Below are positions 1-5,689 of a DNA stretch of 10,907 nt, in pieces (position 1 is the first letter of the stretch; each line of letters starts with the position of its first letter). Origin of the DNA: Thermoplasmata archaeon (lineage in GTDB: Archaea; Thermoplasmatota; Thermoplasmata; JAGHBH01); the NCBI GenBank assembly GCA_021161085.1, contig JAGHBH010000110.1, forward strand, positions 1 to 10,907, given 5' to 3'. Made by a program: the position numbers and the translations under genes. The notes beneath the pieces were generated by a model that saw nothing but the letters and a program-made list of their open reading frames with translations, did no database searches and was not told the origin of the DNA.

Positions 1-474
1 CCCCCGGGAACCATGCCCACCTGCGAGAGCATGGGAGTCCTGAACACCCTCCCCGCGATAATAGGAGCACTGGAGGCCACCCTCGCCCTCAAAATGGTCG
101 TGGGAGAAAGACACAGAAATCTCCTGTTCCACATAAACCCATGGACCATGGAATGGAGGGAGATACCGATAACGAAAGACCCGAACTGTCCAACATGCGG
201 CAGAGGGGAATACCCCTTCCTTGAGGCCAGGGAGCGGCCGATAGCCACAACCTTCTGCGAGGGCAACAGGGTACAGATAACACCAACACACCGGGGGGAG
301 GGAATAGCAAGGACGATAGCGGAACGCTACGGAGCCGAACTCCGGGACGGAGCGGCCGTCCTCTCCGTAGAAGGACTGGAGATGGTGGTATTCGACGACG
401 GACGGGCCATAATCACGGGTACGGGAGACGAAAAGGAAGCGCAGAGCCTCTACGCCCGATACGTGGGATGGTAG
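1..474 (+). CDS. E1-like ThiF/MoeB/HesA-family activating enzyme, C-terminal part (5' end outside window)
   Basis: The frame is open from base 1 (Pro-Pro-Gly-Thr-Met...), so the gene begins before the window; the first ATG at 13 is internal. Family knowledge: these enzymes adenylate the C-terminal Gly of a ubiquitin-like sulfur carrier (ThiS, MoaD, SAMP) and in many cases transfer it to a Cys. Seen: PTCESMGVLNTLPAIIGALEA matches the conserved stretch after the adenylation domain, with the Cys at the position of the ThiF/MoeB active-site Cys. It is followed by NCPTCG, the second CxxC half of the structural zinc site (the first half would lie upstream). About 85 further residues form a C-terminal tail ending GTGDEKEAQSLYARYVG, which I believe is common in archaeal members. 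The nucleotide-binding domain is not visible, so ThiF, MoeB and UbaA cannot be told apart. Convergent with tRNA-Leu/nikR. Confidence 0.85.
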   Translation, partial: PPGTMPTCESMGVLNTLPAIIGALEATLALKMVVGERHRNLLFHINPWTMEWREIPITKDPNCPTCGRGEYPFLEARERPIATTFCEGNRVQITPTHRGEGIARTIAERYGAELRDGAAVLSVEGLEMVVFDDGRAIITGTGDEKEAQSLYARYVGW

Positions 475-479
475 AGATA

Positions 480-498
480 TGCAGGGGGTGGGATTTGA
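480..498. repeat. 19-base direct copy of the tRNA-Leu 3' end
   Basis: TGCAGGGGGTGGGATTTGA at 480-498 is identical to 583-601, which is the discriminator, the 3' acceptor strand and part of the T arm of the tRNA-Leu gene (read on the minus strand). The copies are 103 bases apart, and the match stops abruptly on both sides. Duplicated tRNA 3' ends are the usual footprint of integration into tRNA genes. A partial tRNA duplication would also explain it. No integrase is present in the window. Confidence 0.7.
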
Positions 499-500
499 TT

Positions 501-550
501 CGTGGGAAAAACTATGCTGTTGGCTCTTTTTCCTCCTATCAAAACCCACG
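501..550. terminator. Candidate bidirectional terminator hairpin between convergent genes
   Basis: GGAAAAA at 505-511 pairs with TTTTTCC at 527-533 around a 15-base loop. Both strands therefore carry a T5 run on the 3' side of the hairpin, as expected where the + gene ending at 474 meets the minus-strand tRNA/nikR unit. An alternative outer pairing is CGTGGG (501-506) with CCCACG (545-550). Archaeal termination depends mainly on T runs, so the hairpin may be secondary. Confidence 0.45.
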
Positions 551-582
551 CCCTCGGTTAGTTGGTTCGGTTGGTTAATGGG

Positions 583-666
583 TGCAGGGGGTGGGATTTG
601 AACCCACGAACCACTTAGGACGGGATCTTAAGTCCCGCGTCGTTGGCCGTGCTTGACTACCCCTGC
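583..666 (-). tRNA. tRNA-Leu, anticodon UAA
   Basis: On the minus strand an 84-base cloverleaf folds cleanly. The acceptor is GCAGGGG/CCCCTGC with discriminator A at 583. A short D arm GTC/GAC carries GG in its loop. The anticodon stem CGGGA/TCCCG (621-625 and 633-637) encloses loop CTTAAGA, giving anticodon UAA at 628-630, which decodes UUA Leu. A 13-base variable arm marks a class II tRNA, and the T arm is GTGGG-TTCAAAT-CCCAC. There is no intron, and CCA is not encoded. No TATA box is evident in the 52 bases between nikR and the tRNA, so co-transcription with nikR is possible. Confidence 0.95.
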
Positions 667-718
667 ACGTCCCGTCTCTCCGCCTCCGGCTAAGCAGAGG
701 ATGGAAGCACCAGGCGGC

Positions 719-1153
719 CTAGTGTTTGTGCGGTTCTTTCCCGAAAACCTCGGGAGTGGTATAAACAGTCTCGGCGAACAACACCCCCCTGAGGCTCTTT
801 ATCCTGTCTCCCAGCCGCCTGGCCTCCCTCGCCTCCCCGATACAGCTGATCACCTCCATGCAGAGGTCGTGGGTGAGGTGCACATGGGTGGAGGCCTTGA
901 TATCCACGGGAGCCTCATGCTGTATAGAGATGAGGCTGTTCACCAGATCGCTGCTGTGATGGTCATACAGGAAAGTTATGGTGGCAGCCACCGTCCCCCT
1001 CCCTTCCTCGGTCTCCGCCTCCACAAGCCGCTTCCGTATCAGATCCCGGATCGCCTCACTCCTGTTGCCGTACCCCTCGGCATGGATAAGGGCGTCGAAC
1101 CTCTCCAACAACTCCGGCTCAATGGACACACCGAAACGAACGATCTTCTCCAT
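719..1153 (-). CDS. nikR: Nickel-responsive transcriptional regulator NikR
   Basis: The 144-residue protein is close to the usual NikR length (E. coli 133). An N-terminal ribbon-helix-helix DNA-binding domain is seen at about residues 3-45 (VRFGVSIEPELLERFD, then GYGNRSEAIRDLIR). A C-terminal ACT-like metal-binding domain follows. The high-affinity nickel ligands of the E. coli protein (His76, His87, His89, Cys95) are all present with exact spacing as His79, His90, His92 and Cys98 (HVHLTHDLC). The ATG at 1153 is chosen because it begins the RHH strand as in the family and lies about 25 bases from a TATA-like sequence. The frame stays open upstream to 1615, but that part is low-complexity and not NikR-like. 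Family role: a cytoplasmic tetramer that represses nickel-uptake genes when Ni(II) binds. No nickel transporter or nickel enzyme lies in the window, so its targets are elsewhere. The tRNA-Leu follows 52 bases downstream. Confidence 0.93.
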   Translation of the reverse strand: MEKIVRFGVSIEPELLERFDALIHAEGYGNRSEAIRDLIRKRLVEAETEEGRGTVAATITFLYDHHSSDLVNSLISIQHEAPVDIKASTHVHLTHDLCMEVISCIGEAREARRLGDRIKSLRGVLFAETVYTTPEVFGKEPHKH

Positions 1154-1173
1154 GATGGGGAGATGGAAGGAAA

Positions 1174-1183
1174 GATAATAAAG
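1174..1183 (-). promoter_or_regulatory. TATA box of nikR
   Basis: The minus strand reads CTTTATTATC, centred about 25 bases before the ATG at 1153. This predicts a leaderless nikR mRNA. Further upstream CCCTGC (1240-1245) and GCAGGG (1260-1265) form a 6-14-6 inverted repeat, a size similar to known Nik boxes, though the bases do not match the E. coli site. Confidence 0.5.
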
Positions 1184-1532
1184 ATTACCCGCCCGGCCCG
1201 CCTCCCCTTTTCTCATCTCTATCAAATAAAAGGCCTCCACCCTGCAAAAACTACAAAAGGCAGGGGAACAATTGCCCAGTAGAGAACAGGAGAGGGGGCG
1301 AAGACGGGGGAATGGGCCATGTGTGGAGAACACCGGGAAGCAGCGTGAGCGGCCTTTTTCTGTCGTCCTACAAGCACGGGAAAAAAGTTTACCAGGCCAT
1401 GCTGTCCAGAGGCTATGATCCCGGAAGCCCCCGTCTCCCCCACACGGAAAGCGCCGAGCCCTAGCATCTCGCCCCCTCTGCGGCCTCATCGTCCTCTGGT
1501 GTCTCTTCTTTCTAACCTGATTCCCCAGGTTT
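1184..1532. other. Gap between elp3 and nikR without a convincing gene
   Basis: No recognisable protein or known RNA gene is seen here. AACCTG/CAGGTT (1514-1519 and 1526-1531) is a small hairpin directly behind the elp3 stop codon. TTTTTC (1355-1360) and GAAAAA (1380-1385) form a T-run hairpin that could end elp3 transcription on the minus strand (T6 at 1381-1386). A minus-strand frame of 81 codons (1222-1467) starts at an ATG behind a GAGGGGG sequence. Its first half looks protein-like, but the second half has poor composition, so I do not call it. Confidence 0.4.
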
Positions 1533-3152
1533 CTAGAGTTTAACAGGTTTCTCCATCCCCATCCCGCCTTCTTCCGGGCTGTACCCCATCTTCCTGTAGT
1601 ATGGGCGTATCCCAACGCCGGCGGTGACCCTAACGCCTTTCATCCCCCATTCCTCCGCTCTCTCCTCCGCCAGGGACATGAGCCTGCGGCCGTATCCCCT
1701 GTGCTGCCATCCCCTGCCCCGGACCCCGAGCCTCTGCTCCTCGCCGAAGACCTTGAGCTCCCTGACCAGGGCGAGGTTGGAAAAGGGGCTCTCCGGCGAA
1801 GGACGTCTTATCCTCACATAGCCTATCAACGCGTCCATATACTCCAGGGATATGAACGCCTCCCTACCTCCTCCCGCAGGATATGTGTATTCCACCACTT
1901 CCGGTTTTGCCTCCGGTCTTCCGGGGGAGATACCATCCCCAGGGCTCCCCGGCAGCGTTTCTCCGCCATAGCCCCCGTATTCTTTCCGGCCCACCTCCCG
2001 GCATCTGATACACCTGCATGTTTTCCCTCTCTCCCTCAATATATCCTGGGCCAGCTGCCTGAGGTTGCTCTTTTTCACCCCTGCGACGACCAGATGGCTC
2101 GGTATGTCCCTCTGAACCCTCTGTATCCTCACCCAGGGGGGAACGATCTCTTTCATGTCCGCAACCAGCCTGGCGGCGGCCTCCGTGTCCAAGGGCTCGT
2201 ATTCTCCCTTCTTCCACATATCATACAGGCGGGTTCCCTCCACCACCAGGGTGGGATATAACTTAAGCATGTCCGGCATATATTCGGGGTCGGTGAATAT
2301 GGTCTTGAATGCCTGGAGGTCCATCTCCCTGGTGGAACCGGGGAGCCCGGGCATCATGTGATAGCATATCTTCAGCCCTCTATCTCTGGCCAGCATGGTG
2401 GAACGCTTGGTTTCCTCCGTCGTGTGTCCCCTCTCCACCAGCCTGAGAACATTGTCGAAGGTGGTCTGCACGCCGAGTTCCACCCGGGTGGCCCCCAGCC
2501 GGATGGCATATTCTATCTCCCGCTCCATAAACCGGTCCGGGCGGGTTTCAACGGTAAGGCCTATGCACCGGTGCCTTGCCGTCTCATTGAGCAGATGTGC
2601 CTCTCCGAGGCTTCCGGATTCCCGGGGAGCATCGTTCAGGGCGTCGAAACACCTTTTGACAAACCACTCCTGGTATCCCCTATCTCTGGCGGTGAAGGTG
2701 CCCCCCATTATGATGAGGTCTATCTTGTCCGTTGGATGCCCTATCTCCTCCAGCTGCCGGAGCCTCTGTCGCACCTGTCTGAAGGGGTCGAAACCCTGCT
2801 GCGCCGCCCGCAGTGCCGCAGGTTCCCTCCCCGTATAGCTCTGTGCCGTGCCCTTCTCCGGTCCCCCGGGACAGTAAATACATCTTCCGTGGGGGCATTC
2901 GTGGGGTGAGGTCATGACCGCCACGACGGTGACGCCGGACAGCGTTCTGGAAGGCTTCAATCTGAGAAAATCCTCCACGGAACCCCTGAGGTCTCCGGCG
3001 GCGGCCAGTATATCGGCGTTGGAGGGGAGGGAGGAGAGTCCGAGGGAAAAGGCGGCATCCCTTTTTGCCTTTTCCAGTTCTTCCCTGGAGGATATTTTTC
3101 CGGCCATTATCCTCTCCGCTATTCCTCTGAGCACCCTTTCCTTCTCGGCCAT
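1533..3152 (-). CDS. elp3: Archaeal Elp3: radical SAM tRNA-uridine carboxymethyl-forming enzyme with GNAT domain
   Basis: 539 residues from the chosen ATG, close to the usual archaeal Elp3 length of about 540. Family knowledge: Elp3 uses SAM and acetyl-CoA to modify wobble uridine (U34) of tRNAs towards cm5U. Seen in order: an N-terminal helical segment ending PSNADILAAAG (about 43-53); the radical SAM cluster CPHGRCIYC with Cys86, Cys91 and Cys94; core motifs GLTVETRPD and LGVQT; a second Cys cluster CRCIRCRE that binds zinc in the family; and a C-terminal GNAT acetyltransferase with the acetyl-CoA loop QHRGYGRRL at about 483-491 and YYRKMGY near the end. Between the zinc cluster and the GNAT domain is a Gly/Pro-rich stretch of about 35 residues that looks like an insertion. 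Start choice: ATG 3152 matches the family N-terminus. A GTG at 3227 in the same frame lies about 26 bases from the TATA box and could be a leaderless start that adds 25 residues. The only purine-rich sequence before ATG 3152 abuts the codon. Confidence 0.95.
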   Translation of the reverse strand: MAEKERVLRGIAERIMAGKISSREELEKAKRDAAFSLGLSSLPSNADILAAAGDLRGSVEDFLRLKPSRTLSGVTVVAVMTSPHECPHGRCIYCPGGPEKGTAQSYTGREPAALRAAQQGFDPFRQVRQRLRQLEEIGHPTDKIDLIIMGGTFTARDRGYQEWFVKRCFDALNDAPRESGSLGEAHLLNETARHRCIGLTVETRPDRFMEREIEYAIRLGATRVELGVQTTFDNVLRLVERGHTTEETKRSTMLARDRGLKICYHMMPGLPGSTREMDLQAFKTIFTDPEYMPDMLKLYPTLVVEGTRLYDMWKKGEYEPLDTEAAARLVADMKEIVPPWVRIQRVQRDIPSHLVVAGVKKSNLRQLAQDILRERGKTCRCIRCREVGRKEYGGYGGETLPGSPGDGISPGRPEAKPEVVEYTYPAGGGREAFISLEYMDALIGYVRIRRPSPESPFSNLALVRELKVFGEEQRLGVRGRGWQHRGYGRRLMSLAEERAEEWGMKGVRVTAGVGIRPYYRKMGYSPEEGGMGMEKPVKL

Positions 3153-3250
3153 CCTCTCCGGACTATGCCTGCGAGCCACAGTATCTCTGGATGTGGATAT
3201 CCCCTTTTCTCCTTTTTTCTCGAACACAGTCTTATGCCAGCCTTCCGGGA

Positions 3251-3256
3251 TATAAA
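3251..3256 (-). promoter_or_regulatory. TATA box of elp3
   Basis: TTTATA on the minus strand, within AATTTTTATAT. The expected transcription start is near 3227, exactly at an in-frame GTG; with the ATG at 3152 the leader would be about 75 bases. It lies exactly 14 bases downstream of a CACAAAGCAA element. Confidence 0.6.
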
Positions 3257-3270
3257 AATTGTTCCTCTGG

Positions 3271-3329
3271 TTGCTTTGTGCGTATAGGTCAGAGACCGTT
3301 AAAGTATTTCGGGATACTACACAAAGCAA
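3271..3329. promoter_or_regulatory. Paired 10-base upstream elements in the elp3 / unknown-gene divergent promoter
   Basis: TTGCTTTGTG (3271-3280) and CACAAAGCAA (3320-3329) are a perfect 10-base inverted repeat with a 39-base spacer. Read in the direction of each gene, both are CACAAAGCAA, then 14 bases, then TTTATA (3256-3251 for elp3, 3344-3349 for the + gene). The whole layout is symmetrical about base 3300. The spacer holds two smaller inverted repeats, GGTC-AGA-GACC (3287-3297) and AGTAT-TTCGGG-ATACT (3303-3318). I infer a shared regulator site. Because both TATA boxes point outwards, the spacer should not be transcribed from them, which makes an RNA element less likely. Confidence 0.6.
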
Positions 3330-3343
3330 TGCTGTCCACAACC

Positions 3344-3351
3344 TTTATAAA
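3344..3351 (+). promoter_or_regulatory. TATA box of the gene at 3399
   Basis: TTTATAAA, a strong archaeal TATA match. The expected start is near 3372-3374, leaving a leader of about 26 bases. AGGTAGAGTGAT shortly before the ATG gives partial Shine-Dalgarno pairing. Confidence 0.6.
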
Positions 3352-3398
3352 TTCGTATCGTATTTGCACCCATAGAATCCACAGGTAGAGTGATTACC

Positions 3399-3992
3399 AT
3401 GGCAGATGATTGGTTTGCTGCGTTGGACCAGGAACTCGCCCAGAAGGAGGAGGAGATAAAACAGGATGTAGGGGTCCAGAACACCAAGAAGGGCGAGGTC
3501 AACCGGACGCTGATAGAGGACTTCTGGAGGATATGGAACAAGTTCAACAACATAAACGTCCACTTCACCATGGAACCCAGCCACAGCGCCTTCGCCCAGT
3601 TCGAGCGTTTCCCCGACCTGTGGGAGTTCAAACCCAACTTCAACTTCTCCGCCGTGAACAGCATCAGCCTGGTGGACCGCACCCAGGACCAGGGGCGTAT
3701 GGGCGATTCCATAAAGGTCAGATACTACAACAAGGGGGACAAGGTGGCCCTCCGGATGGTGTTCGAGTTCTGCGAGGGGGAACACTACTACAAATATTCC
3801 GGATGGAAGAGGATATTCGGCCAGTACGTCCTCTACGATGAATATCTGGACAAGGTGAGCCTTAAAAGGATACACGAGGTCCTGGCCGATGTGGTAAAGG
3901 TGTGGTACGAATCCCACCTCAGGAGAAACAGGGACCTCATCCTGAACCACATAAAGGACAACTACGAGCGGGGAGAATCCTTCACCCAGTAG
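3399..3992 (+). CDS. Unrecognised soluble protein, 197 residues, probably well expressed
   Basis: I do not recognise this protein. It starts MADDWFAALDQ; a GTG at 3390 would add three residues, but the ATG has the better spacing to the GAGTGAT sequence before it. There is no signal peptide, transmembrane segment or Cys cluster (a single Cys in FEFCEGEHYY). The N-terminus is charged and probably helical (about 6-25). The middle (about 45-140) is rich in Trp, Phe and Tyr and alternates in a way that suggests beta strands. The C-terminal 50 residues look helical and basic. Codons end in C or G almost throughout (AAC, TTC, TAC, CAC, GAG), more strictly than in neighbouring genes. With the clear TATA box, this suggests strong expression. 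It shares a mirror-image promoter with elp3, so a link to tRNA modification or growth control is possible but only inferred. Its last 31 bases overlap the 3' end of nadK on the other strand. Confidence 0.85.
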   Translation: MADDWFAALDQELAQKEEEIKQDVGVQNTKKGEVNRTLIEDFWRIWNKFNNINVHFTMEPSHSAFAQFERFPDLWEFKPNFNFSAVNSISLVDRTQDQGRMGDSIKVRYYNKGDKVALRMVFEFCEGEHYYKYSGWKRIFGQYVLYDEYLDKVSLKRIHEVLADVVKVWYESHLRRNRDLILNHIKDNYERGESFTQ

Positions 3993-4834
3993 TCCGTCTC
4001 CATCTCCATGTCCATCTGGCAGATGGAGAACAGCCTCTGCCTCACCAGAAAAGGTATCTTTCTGAACCTTATGAACCGAGCGGGCGTGCTGGCTCGGGTT
4101 ATCTCCACCACCTCGTCACCCCGGAGATGATATTCCATCTGGCCGTCCAACACGAGCAGACACGGTTTCGACCTCTTTTCCCTTATCTTGAGAACACATG
4201 AGGTCGGTATGACCTTGGCGCTTCTCTTCACATGGAAAGGAGCCAGGGGTAGCACCACCATCGCGTCTACCCTGGGGTCTATCAGGGGGCCGCCAGCGCT
4301 GTAGGCATAGCCAGTGGACCCGGTGGGGGTGGCGATTATCATGGCATCCGCCCTTATCCTGTCTATCTCCTCGCCGTCCACGAAGAGCTGGAACTCCCTC
4401 ATCTTCACTATCCTGGCGGTGTGGACCACTATCTCGTTCAGCACCGGGGGAAGGGTCTCCCCGTCCACGATGGCCCTTATCCTGTTGTGCTTCTCGAAGG
4501 TGTAATCCCCCTCTATCAACCTGCGTATCATATCCTCGTCGACATCCCTGGCCTCCACCTCGTTCAGGAATCCCAGGCTGCCGGTATGGATGGCGAACAC
4601 CGGAGCGCTGCACTTCTGGAGGGCCCGCAACACCGTACCGTCGCCCCCGACAGTGATAAGGATCGTTATCTCCCCCTCCATCTCCTCCAATCTCATGCCC
4701 TTCTCCCCCAGCCGGGAGGCCATCTCCCTCTCGAGCCACACCTCCTCCCCCTGCCCTCTCAGCAGTTTCACCACCTTGCGGGTGGTCTCCTTGGTTCCCC
4801 TCAGCGTGGGGTTAGCTGATATTCCGAACCTCAT
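3962..4834 (-). CDS. nadK: NAD kinase
   Basis: 290 residues. It phosphorylates NAD to NADP at the 2' position of the adenosine ribose, using ATP or polyphosphate; cytoplasmic. Seen: the GGDGT motif at residues 63-67 (VGGDGTVLRAL), HTGSLGFLNE at 83-92, the LNE motif at 132-134, and the family signature TPTGSTGYAYSAGGP at 169-183. The rest follows the usual two-domain plan. The conserved part ends near RFIRFRKIPFLVRQRLF. After it comes a tail of roughly 20 residues beginning with alternating Met and Asp/Glu (QMDMEMETD), partly encoded over the 3' end of the opposite gene. The start ATG shares ATGA with the stop of the upstream phosphatase gene, so translation is probably coupled. In Methanocaldococcus jannaschii the same two activities are joined in one protein (MJ0917, NADP phosphatase/NAD kinase), which supports a joint role in NAD/NADP balance. 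Confidence 0.95.
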   Translation of the reverse strand: MRFGISANPTLRGTKETTRKVVKLLRGQGEEVWLEREMASRLGEKGMRLEEMEGEITILITVGGDGTVLRALQKCSAPVFAIHTGSLGFLNEVEARDVDEDMIRRLIEGDYTFEKHNRIRAIVDGETLPPVLNEIVVHTARIVKMREFQLFVDGEEIDRIRADAMIIATPTGSTGYAYSAGGPLIDPRVDAMVVLPLAPFHVKRSAKVIPTSCVLKIREKRSKPCLLVLDGQMEYHLRGDEVVEITRASTPARFIRFRKIPFLVRQRLFSICQMDMEMETDYWVKDSPRS

Positions 4835-5604
4835 GTGAAATCCTCCAGAGCCCTTCTGTCCCCCACCGCCAGAACGCTGCTCCTCTCGCCGAGATCGAAG
4901 GACATACGCAGCCTCTCCCCCCCGGCGTTGTAGAGCTCACCGCCCGCCTCCCTAAGGATGAGGCATCCGGCAGCCAGATCGGTGACACGAACGTTGGCCT
5001 GATGATGGATGGAGGACACATAATACCCGTCCAGGAATCCCGATGCGACGAAACACAATTCCAGGGCGACGCAACCGAAATACCTCACCCTCCTCGGCCT
5101 GGATGCCAGCCTGTGGCTCTCCGGCGTGGCCTCCCTCCCGAGATATATGGAGAAGATGGCCTCCTCTCTGTTGTACGGACGGCATCGTATGGGATGATGG
5201 TTCCTAACCGCGCCCAAACCTCTCCGGGCCATGTAGGTCGTGCCCGTGACCACATCCATCACTATGGCCGCCTCCAGGTCGTCCGTGCTGCTCGTTCCCA
5301 CCGCGAGGCTCACCGCATAGGGGCCGGTCTTGCGCATGGAGTTGTACGTCCCGTCCAAGGGATCAACCACCAGGGTCTTGTCCCCCCCGCGGTCTATGAA
5401 CCCCGCCTCCTCGCTCAAGACGTTGAGGTCGCTGCCTATGGTGTCCAGCTCCTCCAGTATCACCTCCTCCGCCAGATGGTCTATGACCTCCGTGGGCGTC
5501 CCGTCGGCCCCCAACCCCCTCTCCTGAAACGACTCCTCGCTGTTCACGTGATCCCGTATGACCCTGGCGGCGGCATCGGCCAGGAAGAGCAGAAGCGAAC
5601 GCAT
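4831..5604 (-). CDS. Inositol-monophosphatase-family phosphatase (candidate NADP, inositol or fructose-1,6-bisphosphatase)
   Basis: 257 residues, typical of archaeal IMPase/FBPase-type enzymes (about 250). Mg-dependent phosphatase signatures are seen in order: GADGTPTEVID (32-42), LSEEAG (63-68), the metal site DPLDGTYN (81-88) and VTDLAAG (207-213), the last replacing the more usual WDxAAG with the metal-binding Asp209 kept. Archaeal members can act on inositol phosphate, fructose-1,6-bisphosphate or NADP, and sequence alone does not decide between them. The ATGA overlap with nadK favours NADP or a closely linked substrate, by analogy to the fused M. jannaschii protein. The ATG at 5604 is preceded at 3 bases by GGTGAT, a good Shine-Dalgarno match, and by a TATA box about 48 bases upstream. 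Confidence 0.92.
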   Translation of the reverse strand: MRSLLLFLADAAARVIRDHVNSEESFQERGLGADGTPTEVIDHLAEEVILEELDTIGSDLNVLSEEAGFIDRGGDKTLVVDPLDGTYNSMRKTGPYAVSLAVGTSSTDDLEAAIVMDVVTGTTYMARRGLGAVRNHHPIRCRPYNREEAIFSIYLGREATPESHRLASRPRRVRYFGCVALELCFVASGFLDGYYVSSIHHQANVRVTDLAAGCLILREAGGELYNAGGERLRMSFDLGERSSVLAVGDRRALEDFT

Positions 5605-5637
5605 GACATCACCGTCCTCGTATCCCTGTTCCCTACG

Positions 5638-5666
5638 GGCAGGGAGGGATATAAACGTTTCCTGCC
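5638..5666 (-). promoter_or_regulatory. Promoter of the phosphatase-nadK operon with an inverted repeat around the TATA box
   Basis: TTTATA on the minus strand (5655-5650) predicts a start near 5627 and a leader of about 23 bases carrying GGTGAT. GGCAGG (5638-5643) and CCTGCC (5661-5666) form an inverted repeat that brackets the TATA box, a position where a bound repressor would block TBP. The arms are only 6 bases, so chance is possible. Confidence 0.45.
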
Positions 5667-5689
5667 TGAAGAGATAAACACATCGGGAG

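Noticed and set aside
653..1282. Plus-strand frame across the tRNA end and nikR (209 codons)
   Set aside because: It is antisense to nikR and overlaps the tRNA; no motif, and base bias explains it.
1319..1440. Possible SRP or RNase P RNA (GGAAGC-like motifs and short hairpins)
   Set aside because: The motifs do not line up into the conserved core of either RNA, and the hairpins are only 4-6 bases.
1222..1467. 81-codon minus-strand frame with a GAGGGGG sequence before its ATG
   Set aside because: The first half is plausible but the second half has poor coding composition and no recognised motif; too weak to call a gene.
1154..1615. N-terminal extension of nikR in the same frame
   Set aside because: The extra 154 residues are Arg/Gly/Ser-rich, unlike NikR, run into the end of elp3, and lie upstream of a TATA box placed for the ATG at 1153.
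3271..3329. Degenerate tRNA or H/ACA guide RNA
   Set aside because: There are two inner hairpins rather than a cloverleaf or a single pocketed hairpin, and there is no anticodon arm and no clear ACA box at the required distance.
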